A stretch of DNA of 64,000 nucleotides, taken from NCBI GenBank assembly GCA_013416455.1, contig JACCES010000001.1, forward strand, positions 496,001 through 560,000. The letters run 5' to 3'. Below, in pieces: positions 38,606-47,624 of the stretch. The number at the start of each line of letters is the position of its first letter. The first letter of the stretch is position 1. The translations under genes were made by a program, and so were the position numbers. The notes below the pieces were generated by a model. It worked only from the letters and a program-made list of their open reading frames with translations. It ran no database searches and was not told the DNA's origin. Origin of the DNA: Alcaligenaceae bacterium (lineage in GTDB: Bacteria > Pseudomonadota > Gammaproteobacteria > Burkholderiales > Burkholderiaceae_B).

Positions 38606-39571
38606 ATGTTGCTGAAGAAGTGTTTGATCGGGGCGGTACTCGCCGTCGCCGCTCTGGGCACCGCACAGGCCGCCGGCGATTATCCAAACAAGCCTGTCAG
38701 GGTCTATGTCGGTTTCGCTCCGGGCGGCGCGACCGACCTGCTTGCGCGCTATTACGCCGATCAGCTGTCACGCAGGCTGGGACAAACCTTCATCGTCGAG
38801 AATCGGGCCGGCGCGGGCGGCAATGTGGCCATCCAGGCCCTCACCCAGGCGGCTCCCGATGGCTACACCATTGCCATGGGTGCGAACTACATCGCCTCGA
38901 ATGCCGCCATGAAGCGCAATGCCTATGATTGGGAAACCCAGCTTCAGCCGGTTTCTCTGATTGCGTCCACGCCCAACATCCTGGTGGTGCCGCCGAACTC
39001 TCCGTTCCAGTCCGTGGACGACGTCATCAAGGCGGCCAAGAAGCCCGATGCTTTCCTCACCTTCGGCTCCGCGGGCGTGGGCTCGTCCATCCACCTGTCG
39101 GGCGAACTGTTCAAAGCCATGACGGACACCCAGCTCACGCACGTGCCCTACAAAGGCGTGACATCCGCCGAGGTCGCCCTCATGGCCGGCGACATCGACA
39201 TGATGTTCGGCAGCCCGTCCAACGAAGTGCCGCTGGTGCAATCGGGCAAGCTGCGGGTGCTGGCCATCACCGGCCTGGAACGCATGAAAGTATTTCCCGA
39301 CACCCCTACGCTCGATGAGTCGGGGCTCAAAGGCTTCAATGTGGGCGCCTCCTACGTGCTCGTCGCGCCCGCCAACGTTCCCACGGAAGTGATGGACCGC
39401 CTGCACACGGCCATCGAAGAGATAAATGCAACCGACGAAACCACGGCTTTCACCGACCGCATCTATGCGACCCCCATGCGCGGCGGGCCGGCTGAAGCCA
39501 AGGCGTTCCTCCAGTCGGAATACCAGAAGTGGGCAAAGCTCGTCGAAGAAACGAACCTGAAGTTCGACTGA
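38606..39571 (+). CDS. Bug family substrate-binding protein (first of a tandem pair)
   Basis: A 321-residue periplasmic protein with a signal peptide ending near 23 (GTAQAA). It has PVRVYVGFAPGGATDLLAR, FIVENRAGAGGNVA and HVPYKGVTSAEVALMAGDIDMMF. GGAGGTGACAA is an ideal ribosome site. First gene of the rightward operon; a second Bug gene follows after 35 nt. The two differ substantially in sequence, so they may take different ligands. Confidence 0.93.
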   Translation: MLLKKCLIGAVLAVAALGTAQAAGDYPNKPVRVYVGFAPGGATDLLARYYADQLSRRLGQTFIVENRAGAGGNVAIQALTQAAPDGYTIAMGANYIASNAAMKRNAYDWETQLQPVSLIASTPNILVVPPNSPFQSVDDVIKAAKKPDAFLTFGSAGVGSSIHLSGELFKAMTDTQLTHVPYKGVTSAEVALMAGDIDMMFGSPSNEVPLVQSGKLRVLAITGLERMKVFPDTPTLDESGLKGFNVGASYVLVAPANVPTEVMDRLHTAIEEINATDETTAFTDRIYATPMRGGPAEAKAFLQSEYQKWAKLVEETNLKFD

Positions 39572-39606
39572 CCGATGGCAGCCGGACACAAGCAGAAGGA
39601 AGAGAA

Positions 39607-40587
39607 ATGTCATATTTGAAGACGGCAATCGCGGCGGTTCTGGCGAGCGTGGCCACTGGCTTCGCCTCCGTGGCGGGAGCGGCCGGGGACTTCCCCAGCA
39701 AACCGATACGCATCATCGCGCCCAGCTCTCCGGGCGGGATTCTCGACCTCACCAGCCGCCTGGTGGGAGAAAAGCTCTCCCAGCAGTTGAACGGCCACCC
39801 GGTGGTGGTCGAGAACATGCCGGGAGGCGGGGGCATCATAGGCATACAAGGCATGCTGCGCGCCGAACCCGACGGCCACACGCTGGTCATGGGCAGCCTG
39901 GGGCCGAACGCGGCCAATTATTCGCTGTACAGCAAGCTGCCTTATCAGCCCTCCGACTTTTCGCCGGTCATGAACGTAATCTCCATGCCCAGCGTTCTGG
40001 TGGTCAACCCCGGCGTGCCGGCCAACAACCTCGATGAGTTCAAGGCTTACGGCCTGTCGCGCCAGGGTGACTTCTCCATGGCAATCTCCACCATGGGCGC
40101 GTCCGGCCACCTGATCGGCGAGATGCTGAAGAGCGAAATGGGGCTTTCCACGATCAACGTGGTCTACAAAGGCGCCGCGCCCGCCATGACGGATCTCGTG
40201 GGCGGCCAGGTGAACTTCATGCTCGACAACATGATCACCTCCCTTCCCATGATCAATTCGGGCCGGGTCCGGGCACTGGCGATGTTCACCGAAGAGCGCA
40301 GCCCCTTGCTGCCCGATGTGCCCACCGTGGTGGAACAAGGGTATCCGCAACTGGTCGGGGGCACCTGGATAGGGCTGCTGGTCTCGTCGCGCACGCCGGC
40401 CGACCGCGTCCAGAAACTCAACGAGATGCTGAACAAGGTCCTCGCCGACCCGGAAACGCGGGAAGCGCTGATCCAGCGCGGCGGCGACCCGGTCGGCGGC
40501 TCACCGCAGGATTTCGAGCGTTTCATCGCCTCCGAGACGGAGCGCTGGGAAAAGGTGATCAAAGCCACCGGCATGACGATCAACTGA
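39607..40587 (+). CDS. Bug family substrate-binding protein (second of a tandem pair)
   Basis: A 326-residue periplasmic protein; signal peptide to about residue 25 (ASVAGA). It has PIRIIAPSSPGGILDLTSRLV, VVVENMPGGGGIIG and VVYKGAAPAMTDLVGGQVNFMLD. The expected Asp/Glu near the glycine-rich ligand loop is replaced by an ILD sequence. AAGGAAGAGAA sits before the ATG at 39607, which starts the signal peptide; the longer frame from 39529 overlaps the first Bug gene. A large hairpin follows. Confidence 0.92.
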   Translation: MSYLKTAIAAVLASVATGFASVAGAAGDFPSKPIRIIAPSSPGGILDLTSRLVGEKLSQQLNGHPVVVENMPGGGGIIGIQGMLRAEPDGHTLVMGSLGPNAANYSLYSKLPYQPSDFSPVMNVISMPSVLVVNPGVPANNLDEFKAYGLSRQGDFSMAISTMGASGHLIGEMLKSEMGLSTINVVYKGAAPAMTDLVGGQVNFMLDNMITSLPMINSGRVRALAMFTEERSPLLPDVPTVVEQGYPQLVGGTWIGLLVSSRTPADRVQKLNEMLNKVLADPETREALIQRGGDPVGGSPQDFERFIASETERWEKVIKATGMTIN

Positions 40588-40622
40588 GCGCCCGAAGCAG
40601 GCAGCGAAACAACGGCAGCACG

Positions 40623-40660
40623 CGGCTTGCCGCCGCCCCGGTTGAACCGGCGGCAAGCCG
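40623..40660 (+). terminator. Large hairpin between Bug and hydratase genes
   Basis: CGGCTTGCCGCCG (40623-40635) pairs perfectly with CGGCGGCAAGCCG (40648-40660) around a 12-nt loop. No T-tract follows. In this position it would stabilise the upstream Bug mRNA or reduce read-through into the enzymes. Confidence 0.6.
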
Positions 40661-40688
40661 GGCCGCCTTGGAAATCAATGGATGAAGC

Positions 40689-41555
40689 ATGGCAATCAAC
40701 TATGAGCAGTTGAAGAATTGGCGGTTCGAAGAAAGGACCGACCACTACGGCGTGCGTGACAGCATCATCTATGCTCTCACGCTGGGATATGGCGACGATC
40801 CCTCTGACATCGACGATCTGCGCTATGTATACGAGCACGACACCCTCGCGGTTCCCACCTTGCTGGCGACAGTCGGGGCGCCGGGCGCCTGGGCGACGAA
40901 TCCCGAACTTGGCATCGACTGGGTGAAGCTGCTGCACGGCGAACACCGCATCACCTTCCATGCCCCCGTACCGGCCGAAGCATCGGTCATCAGCCGCACC
41001 CGGGTCACCCACGTAGTCGACAAGGGGGCCGGCAAAGGCGCCCTGGTCGTCACCACCCGGGACATCTTCAATGCCGAGGGCCTCACCCCCCTGGCGACCG
41101 TGGAACACGTATCCTTTCTTCGCGCCGACGGCGGTTTCGGCCAGGGCGATGAACCCCTGCCCGCGCTGCCGGCCACACCCGCCGCGGCGCCGGAAGCGAC
41201 CCTGATGGTGCGCAGCACCCCGCAATCGGCGGCACTCTACCGCCTGAACGGCGATCTGAACCCCATCCATATCCTGCCCGGCATGGCGGCCAAGGCCGGC
41301 TTCGACCGCCCCATTCTGCACGGCCTGTGCACCTACGGCATGGCCGCGCGGGCACTCGTCAAGCATTACTGCCCCGTCAATCCCGAACGCCTCAGGTCGT
41401 TTTCCGTCCGCTTCTCTTCGCCCGTCTTTCCCGGCGAAACCTTGCGGGTCGAAGCATGGAAGACGGGCGGCCAGGTGCAGTTCCGGGCGCTGGCGCACGA
41501 ACGCAACGTGGTTGTACTCAGCCATGGCGTGGCCGGGATCGGGGAGGCGGCATGA
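40689..41555 (+). CDS. Large MaoC-type enoyl-CoA hydratase (double hot-dog)
   Basis: A 288-residue hydratase-2 protein with two hot-dog halves. The active half carries GDLNPIH (Asp189, Asn191, His194) and AGFDRPILHG. This is the form found in peroxisomal multifunctional enzyme type 2 and in bacterial bile acid/branched acyl-CoA degradation. The ribosome site is weak. Its stop overlaps the ligase start (ATGA). Confidence 0.9.
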   Translation: MAINYEQLKNWRFEERTDHYGVRDSIIYALTLGYGDDPSDIDDLRYVYEHDTLAVPTLLATVGAPGAWATNPELGIDWVKLLHGEHRITFHAPVPAEASVISRTRVTHVVDKGAGKGALVVTTRDIFNAEGLTPLATVEHVSFLRADGGFGQGDEPLPALPATPAAAPEATLMVRSTPQSAALYRLNGDLNPIHILPGMAAKAGFDRPILHGLCTYGMAARALVKHYCPVNPERLRSFSVRFSSPVFPGETLRVEAWKTGGQVQFRALAHERNVVVLSHGVAGIGEAA

Positions 41556-43093
41556 TTCCACTCGAAAGCCACGCGCGGGACACACCGCGGAAGATAGCCT
41601 ACCGGCTCGTGCCCAACGGCTATGAAGTGACCTGGGCCGAACTGGAGCGGCGCACCCGCAAATGCGCCGCCGCACTGCTCGACAGCGGGCTGAAGACGGG
41701 CGATACCGTAGCGGTATTCCTGGAAAACCATCCGCTGTACTTCGAATTGCTGCTGGCCGCCCACCGGGTGGGCCTTTACTACGCCACGATCAGCCGCCAC
41801 CTGAAGCGCGACGAAGTCCAGTACATCGTCGACGACGCCGACGTGAAGGCGCTGTTCTGCTCATCGGCGACCCTCGCCGAAGTCTCATGCGAGACGCTGC
41901 AGGAAAGGGGAACGCTATGCATCGCCATGGACGGCCAGCCGGCGGGCATGCTGAACTATGACGATTGGGTCGGGCGCCAGGCCGACGACGTCGTCCTGCC
42001 CAGCACCCCTGAAGGCACGGACTTCTGCTATTCGTCGGGCACCACGGGCGTGCCCAAGGGGATCAAGCGGCCTCTGGAAACCGCCAACCGCTACTTCCGG
42101 GTCGATGCCTCGGACCGCAACGCCTGGAAGGACTTCGACCGCGATACGGTCTATCTGTCGACGGCGCCCTTCTATCATACGGCTCCGGTCAGATGGAACA
42201 TGGCGGTGCTGCGCGCGGGCGGCACCAGCATCCTCATGGAAAAATTCGACCCGGTCCAGGCGCTGGAAAACATCGCAGCCTACCGCGTCACCCATGCGCA
42301 ATGGGTTCCCACCATGTTCATACGTATGCTGCGGCTTCCGGAAGCCGAGCGCGGGCGTCATGATCTGAGTTCCATGCGCTATGCCATCCATGCGGCGGCG
42401 CCCTGCCCCATTGAAGTCAAGGAAGCCATGATCGGGTGGTGGGGCCCCATCCTCCATGAATACTACAGCGGGACGGAACTCGTCGGCCGTACTTCCCTGA
42501 ACTCGCTGGAATGGCTGGCCCACAAGGGCTCGGTCGGCTATCCGGAATTCGGCGCCGTCCATATCGTCGACGAAGCGGGCAACGAGCTCGGCCCGCGCCA
42601 GGTCGGCACCATCTATTTCTCCGGCGGCGGCCGTTTCGAATACCACAAAGATCCCGAAAAGACCCGCAAGGCCTACAACAGCAAAGGCTGGGCAACCTAC
42701 GGCGATGTCGGCTATGTCGACGAAGACGGCTACCTCTATCTCACCGACAGGCTCTCCAACACCATCATTTCGGGCGGGGTGAACATCTATCCGCAGGAAA
42801 CCGAGAACTGCCTGGCCCTGCATCCGGCGGTGGCCGATGTGGCGGTGATCGGCGTACCGAATACGGAATTCGGCGAAGAAGTCAAGGCCGTGGTGCAGCT
42901 CGTCGACGCCTCGCGCGCCGGCAAGGAAATGGAGGCCGAACTGCTGGCTTTCTGCCGTGAACGCATTTCCCACGTGAAATGCCCCAAGAGCATCGACTTC
43001 GCCACCGACATGCCCAGGACCGAGAGCGGCAAGCTGCTCAAGCGCCTGGTCAAGCAGCGCTACTGGCCGGACGATACCGGCATCGCACACTGA
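41552..43093 (+). CDS. Acyl-CoA synthetase / AMP-dependent ligase (ligase 3)
   Basis: A 513-residue ANL enzyme: P-loop SSGTTGVPKGI, GDVGYVDEDGYLYLTDRLSN, SGGVNIYPQETE and the adenylation Lys in RTESGKLLKRLV. Start at the ATG overlapping the hydratase stop; the frame upstream is a shadow of that gene. Distinct from the two paired ligases of the other operon. It probably activates the acid imported with the tandem Bug proteins. Confidence 0.93.
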   Translation: MIPLESHARDTPRKIAYRLVPNGYEVTWAELERRTRKCAAALLDSGLKTGDTVAVFLENHPLYFELLLAAHRVGLYYATISRHLKRDEVQYIVDDADVKALFCSSATLAEVSCETLQERGTLCIAMDGQPAGMLNYDDWVGRQADDVVLPSTPEGTDFCYSSGTTGVPKGIKRPLETANRYFRVDASDRNAWKDFDRDTVYLSTAPFYHTAPVRWNMAVLRAGGTSILMEKFDPVQALENIAAYRVTHAQWVPTMFIRMLRLPEAERGRHDLSSMRYAIHAAAPCPIEVKEAMIGWWGPILHEYYSGTELVGRTSLNSLEWLAHKGSVGYPEFGAVHIVDEAGNELGPRQVGTIYFSGGGRFEYHKDPEKTRKAYNSKGWATYGDVGYVDEDGYLYLTDRLSNTIISGGVNIYPQETENCLALHPAVADVAVIGVPNTEFGEEVKAVVQLVDASRAGKEMEAELLAFCRERISHVKCPKSIDFATDMPRTESGKLLKRLVKQRYWPDDTGIAH

Positions 43094-43110
43094 CGACGGT
43101 AAATACGTAC

Positions 43111-44271
43111 ATGGACGATACGACAAGAAGCGGCGAGCGCTGGCTCGCGCCTTTCACACCGGAACACGAGGAATTCCGCCGGACCATCGGCCGGTTCATC
43201 CGCGAAGAAGTGCTTCCCCGGCACGCCGACTGGGAACAGCAGGGCTGCGTGCCCAGGGAACTATGGCGCAAGGCCGGCCGGATCGGCATGCTGCTGACCA
43301 ACATCCCGGATGAGTACGGCGGGGGCGGCGGCGACTTCCTCTATACCGTCGTGGTGCTCGAAGAAATCGCCCTGTCGCTGGCGAGCGGCATCACGGGCTT
43401 CACCACGCATTCCGACATCGTCGCGCCCTACCTGCTCAACTTCGGCACCGAAGCCCAGAAGAAAGCCAATCTGCCGGGCATGGCATCCGGCGACATCGTC
43501 GCCTCGGTGGCGATGACCGAACCGGGCGCGGGCAGCGACCTCAAGGCGATACGCACCACGGCTGTACGCAGTTCGGCCGGCTATGTGATCAATGGGCAGA
43601 AGACCTTCATCACCAACGGCTATCATGCGGACCGCGTACTGATCGTGGCCAAGACCGACCCTGAAGCCGGGGCCCGCGGGATCAGCCTGTTCTGGGCGGA
43701 TACGGCCACGCCCGGGTTCAAGCGCGGCCGCCTGCTCGACAAGGTCGGACAGAAGGCCCAGGATACCTGCGAACTGTTCTTCCAGGACATGGAAGTGCCG
43801 CACGACGCCCTGGTCGGGGAAGAAAACAAGGGCTTCGGCTACCTGATGAAAGAACTGGCGCGCGAGCGGCTGATGATCGCGGTGCGGTGCGCGGCCGCGC
43901 TGGACGCCGCCCTCGACTGGACGATCGCCTATACCAAGGAAAGACAGGCTTTCGGCAAGCCCCTGCTGGACAACCAGCACATCCGCTTCAAGCTGGCCGA
44001 CATCAAGACCCTGGCCCGGGCCACCCGAAGCCTCGTCGACAGCAGCATACTCCGCTACATGAAAGGCGAACTCAGGTCCGAGGACGCCGCCATGGCGAAG
44101 CTCTGGGCGACGGAGGCCACGCGCGCCATCGACGACCTGCTGCAATTCCACGGCGGCTACGGCTACATGCGCGAATACGCCATCGGCCGCGCCTACACCG
44201 ATGTCAGGCCCAACCGCATTTATGGCGGCTCGTCGGAAATCATGCGTGAAATCATCGCCCGTTCCCTGTAG
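43111..44271 (+). CDS. Acyl-CoA dehydrogenase (long-chain type C-terminus)
   Basis: A 386-residue flavoprotein. VAMTEPGAGSDLKAI, GQKTFITNG and ERQAFGKPLLDNQHIRFKLAD are standard. The C-terminal motif reads RIYGGSSEIMREII, with Gly where the other dehydrogenase in this window has its Glu; this is normal for the long-chain/isovaleryl-like group, where the base sits on another helix. Only a weak ribosome site precedes 43111. 17 nt after the ligase. Confidence 0.92.
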   Translation: MDDTTRSGERWLAPFTPEHEEFRRTIGRFIREEVLPRHADWEQQGCVPRELWRKAGRIGMLLTNIPDEYGGGGGDFLYTVVVLEEIALSLASGITGFTTHSDIVAPYLLNFGTEAQKKANLPGMASGDIVASVAMTEPGAGSDLKAIRTTAVRSSAGYVINGQKTFITNGYHADRVLIVAKTDPEAGARGISLFWADTATPGFKRGRLLDKVGQKAQDTCELFFQDMEVPHDALVGEENKGFGYLMKELARERLMIAVRCAAALDAALDWTIAYTKERQAFGKPLLDNQHIRFKLADIKTLARATRSLVDSSILRYMKGELRSEDAAMAKLWATEATRAIDDLLQFHGGYGYMREYAIGRAYTDVRPNRIYGGSSEIMREIIARSL

Positions 44272-44297
44272 AACGGCGGCATACATGGAAGCAAAAA

Positions 44298-45455
44298 ATG
44301 GATAGAACATTACGTAAGCGCGTTGCAATAGCGGGCGCGGCGGAATCCGACCTGGGCAAGGTGCCCGGCCTGTCCGCGCTGGAACTGCAAGGCCAGGCGG
44401 CTCAGCGGGCGCTGAAGGACGCCGGACTGACGCTGCGGGACATCGATGGGGTGTTCGCCCATACGGACGACCGGTTTTCGGGTGTGCTGCTGGCGGAATA
44501 TCTGGGCATACAGCCCCGCTACGTGGACTCCACCAACGTCGGCGGCATGTCGAACGTATCGCACATACGGCATGCGCTGGCCGCCATCGAAGCGGGCATG
44601 TGTTCGGTGGCGCTGATCACCTACGGCAGCACGCAGCTGTCGGACGGTTCGCGCAAGCTGGGCGTGGTGGCGGAAGACGCCCGCAGCCCTCGGGGCCAGT
44701 TCGTCACCCCCTATGGGCAGCTGAGCCCCATCGGCTATTACGCGATGGTCGCGCAGCTGCACATGCACCGCTACGGCACCCGGCCGGAATCCCTGGCCGA
44801 GGTGGCGGTGGCGGCCCGCAAGTGGGCCATGCTCAACCCCAAGGCATACCGGCGCGACCCGCTGTCCATCGACGACGTGCTGGCATCGTCCTATATCGCC
44901 GAGCCCCTGCGCCAGCGGGACTGCTGCCTGGTCACCGATGCGGGGGGTGCGCTCATCGTCACTTCCGCCGAGCGGGCCCGCTCGCTGGCACGGCCGCCTG
45001 TATACGTGATGGGCATCGCCGAATCATTCTCGCACCATTACACGCCGTTCTCCACGTCGGACTGGCTCGATACGCGGGTGGCCGAAACCGCCAGCGAAGC
45101 GCTGAACATGGCGGGCGTCAGCCGCGAGGATATCGACGTGGTTCAAATCTACGACCACTTTACGATAGGCGTGATCCAGTCCCTGGAAGAACTGGGCTTC
45201 TGCGGAAGGGGCGAAGGGGGCGATTTCGTGGCTGGCGGGCGCCTCGCGCCGGATGGCGACTTCCCCATCAACACCTCGGGAGGCGGCCTGTCGTACAACC
45301 ACCCGGGCATGTTCGGCATGCTGCTCATCATCGAAGCGGTCAAGCAATTGCGCCGCGAGTGCGGCGACCGCCAGCTGCCCGATCCCGAGCTGGCGCTGGT
45401 CCACGCACCCGGCCTCGTATTCTCGGCCAATTCCACCATGATCCTGGGAGTCTGA
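44298..45455 (+). CDS. Thiolase-like protein lacking both catalytic cysteines
   Basis: A 385-residue thiolase-fold protein paired with the following DUF35 gene. At the nucleophile position the sequence is NVGGMSNV (Met84), and at the second cysteine position LVHAPG (His369); His335 in YNHPG remains. The counterpart at 25101 has Cys at both. A thiolysis mechanism is therefore unlikely; a retro-aldolase of the Ltp2 type or a purely structural role fits better. AGTGGAAGC-like purines precede the ATG. Confidence 0.87.
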   Translation: MDRTLRKRVAIAGAAESDLGKVPGLSALELQGQAAQRALKDAGLTLRDIDGVFAHTDDRFSGVLLAEYLGIQPRYVDSTNVGGMSNVSHIRHALAAIEAGMCSVALITYGSTQLSDGSRKLGVVAEDARSPRGQFVTPYGQLSPIGYYAMVAQLHMHRYGTRPESLAEVAVAARKWAMLNPKAYRRDPLSIDDVLASSYIAEPLRQRDCCLVTDAGGALIVTSAERARSLARPPVYVMGIAESFSHHYTPFSTSDWLDTRVAETASEALNMAGVSREDIDVVQIYDHFTIGVIQSLEELGFCGRGEGGDFVAGGRLAPDGDFPINTSGGGLSYNHPGMFGMLLIIEAVKQLRRECGDRQLPDPELALVHAPGLVFSANSTMILGV

Positions 45456-45457
45456 CC

Positions 45458-45874
45458 ATGTCCACATCTCAGCGCCCGCTGCCGCGGCCTTCCGACATCA
45501 CCCAGCCATACTGGGATGCGGCGGCCGCCCACCGACTCGTCGTGCAGCAATGCCGCGCCTGCGGCTCGAAACAGTTCTACCCCCGCTGTCTGTGCATGAA
45601 ATGCGCTTCCGAAGACCTGGAATGGGCCGCATGCTCGGGCCAGGGCAGCGTCTATACCTACACGATCAACCATCGGGCCCCGCACGAGCACTTCAAGGCC
45701 CGCCTGCCCTACGTGACGGCCATGATAGACCTCGATGAAGGGGTCCGGATGATGGCCAACATCGTGGGGGACGACGCCTTGCGGACGGCCATCGGCGCCC
45801 GGGTCCGGGTGGTGTTCGAAGAGGCGGGCGATGGCGTCACCCTGCCTCAGTTCGAACTGGCGGGCGAGCCATAG
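45458..45874 (+). CDS. DUF35 / Zn-ribbon OB-fold protein
   Basis: A 138-residue protein with a zinc ribbon (Cys32, Cys35, Cys46, Cys49 in CRACGSKQFYPRCLCMKC, plus an extra Cys44) and an OB-fold (VYTYTINHRAPHEHFKARLPYVTAMIDLDEGVRMMANIV). It begins 2 nt after the thiolase-like stop. Likely a complex partner of that protein. Last gene of the rightward operon; 127 nt precede mlaF. Confidence 0.9.
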   Translation: MSTSQRPLPRPSDITQPYWDAAAAHRLVVQQCRACGSKQFYPRCLCMKCASEDLEWAACSGQGSVYTYTINHRAPHEHFKARLPYVTAMIDLDEGVRMMANIVGDDALRTAIGARVRVVFEEAGDGVTLPQFELAGEP

Positions 45875-46001
45875 GGCGACGGTACGGCGCGAGAAGCCCG
45901 GCGCCGCCGGACGCGGAGCCGCGCGGCAGGGGCGTGGGACGCCGCATTTGGCCCTTCGGCCGCGCACGATACAATGGCATGGAAATCACCGACGAGGCGC
46001 C

Positions 46002-46832
46002 ATGACCATTGCCCCGCCCCCCGACACCATCCTGCAGTTCACCGACGTATCGCTCGGCTACGGCGACTTCACCGTACTGAGCAACATCAGCCTGGAAGCC
46101 CGCAAAGGCCAGGTCGTCGCCCTGATGGGCGGCTCGGGATCCGGCAAGACGACGCTGCTGCGCGCCGCCACCGGGCAGATCACCGCCCAGCGCGGCCGGG
46201 TGTCCGTATTCGGCCAGGACATCGCCGGCATCGGCTCCGAGCCGCTGCGCAAGCTGCGCCAGCGCATGGGCGTGCTGTTCCAGCAAGGCGCGCTGTTCAC
46301 CGATCTGAACGTCTTCGAGAACGTCGCCTTCCCGCTGCGCGAACACACCCGTATTTCCGAAGGCCAGATCCACGAGCGGGTACTGGAAAAACTCGATGCC
46401 GTCGGCCTGCAGGCGGCGGCCCATTTGCGGATCTCGGAAATCTCCGGCGGCATGGCGCGCCGTGTGGCGCTCGCCCGCGCCATCGTTCTGGAACCGGAAC
46501 TCATCCTCTACGACGAACCCTTCGCCGGGCTGGATCCGATCAGCCTGGGCATCGCCGCCCGGCTGATCCGCGACCTGACCGACAAACTCAATTGCGCATC
46601 CGTGCTGATCACGCACGATGTGGCTGAATCGTTCACCATCGCCGACCATGTCTACATGGTCGGCCAGGGCAAGCTCATCGCCCAGGGCACGCCGGCCGAG
46701 CTGTCGGCCTCGCAGGACCCTTACGTACGGCAGTTCCTGAACGGCGAGCCCGACGGGCCCATTGCCTTCCATTACCCCGTTTCCCCCGCCTACACCCAGT
46801 GGCTGGAACAACGCCGGGGGCGCCGCCCATGA
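46002..46832 (+). CDS. mlaF: Phospholipid transport ABC ATPase MlaF
   Basis: A 276-residue ATPase that drives lipid movement between the membranes. Walker A GGSGSGKT at 43-50, the signature ISGGMARR, Walker B LILYDEPFAGLDP and the H-loop LITHDV are intact. The ATG at 46002 starts at the conserved domain; the frame upstream is open but non-homologous. The stop overlaps the mlaE start. Confidence 0.95.
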   Translation: MTIAPPPDTILQFTDVSLGYGDFTVLSNISLEARKGQVVALMGGSGSGKTTLLRAATGQITAQRGRVSVFGQDIAGIGSEPLRKLRQRMGVLFQQGALFTDLNVFENVAFPLREHTRISEGQIHERVLEKLDAVGLQAAAHLRISEISGGMARRVALARAIVLEPELILYDEPFAGLDPISLGIAARLIRDLTDKLNCASVLITHDVAESFTIADHVYMVGQGKLIAQGTPAELSASQDPYVRQFLNGEPDGPIAFHYPVSPAYTQWLEQRRGRRP

Positions 46833-47617
46833 CCTCACCTTTCAACGCCATCTCCAGCCTGGGCAAGCGTGTGCGCCTGGGCATCATCGGCCTGGGCGAC
46901 TTCATGCGCCTGGCCGGCGCCATTCTCGCGCGCAGCGGCGCCGCGCTGCGCCGGCCGGGCCTCGTTTCCCAGCAAGTGCATTTCATCGGCAACCATTCCC
47001 TGCTGATCATCGCCGTTTCCGGCCTGTTCGTCGGCTTCGTGCTCGGCCTGCAGGGCTATTACACGCTGAGCCGCTACGGCTCCGAAGAAGCGCTCGGCCT
47101 GCTGGTGGCGCTGTCGCTGACGCGGGAACTCGGCCCGGTGGTGACGGCATTGCTGTTCGCCGGGCGCGCCGGCACTTCGCTGACCGCGGAAATCGGGCTC
47201 ATGAAGGCGGGCGAGCAGCTTGCCGCCATGGAAGTCATGGCCGTGGATCCGATCCGCCGTGTGCTGGTCCCCCGCTTCTGGGGCGGGGTGATCGCCATGC
47301 CGGTGCTCGCCGCCGTGTTCTCCATGGTGGGCGTCATCGGCGGCTGGGTGGTGGGCGTCATGCTCATCGGCATCGACCCGGGCGCATTCTGGTCGCAGAT
47401 GCAGGAAGGCGTGGATGTCATCAACGACGTCCTCAACGGCTTCATCAAGAGCGTGGTGTTCGGCGTGGCCGTCACGCTGGTCGCACTGCATGCGGGCTGG
47501 ACGGCACGCGCCACCCCGGAAGGCGTGTCGCGCGCGACCACCCGCACCGTCGTGCACAGCTCCCTGCTCATCCTCGGGCTGGACTTCGTGATGACGGCCC
47601 TGATGTTCGGTAACTGA
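46829..47617 (+). CDS. mlaE: Phospholipid transport permease MlaE
   Basis: A 262-residue inner-membrane permease with four to six hydrophobic segments; family motifs SLTRELGPVVTALLFAGRAGTS, LTAEIGLMKAGEQLAAMEVM and VDPIRRVLVPRFWGG are clear. Start overlaps the mlaF stop (ATGA). It forms the channel of the MlaFED complex. Confidence 0.95.
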   Translation: MTSPFNAISSLGKRVRLGIIGLGDFMRLAGAILARSGAALRRPGLVSQQVHFIGNHSLLIIAVSGLFVGFVLGLQGYYTLSRYGSEEALGLLVALSLTRELGPVVTALLFAGRAGTSLTAEIGLMKAGEQLAAMEVMAVDPIRRVLVPRFWGGVIAMPVLAAVFSMVGVIGGWVVGVMLIGIDPGAFWSQMQEGVDVINDVLNGFIKSVVFGVAVTLVALHAGWTARATPEGVSRATTRTVVHSSLLILGLDFVMTALMFGN

Positions 47618-47624
47618 CTCTCCG

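Noticed and set aside
43111-44271. Acyl-CoA dehydrogenase missing its catalytic Glu (Gly in IYGGSSEIM)
   Set aside because: This is the normal sequence of the long-chain/isovaleryl-type group, whose base is on another helix.
45837-46838. 333-codon - strand frame over mlaF
   Set aside because: Mirror-image shadow of mlaF, which has all ATPase motifs.
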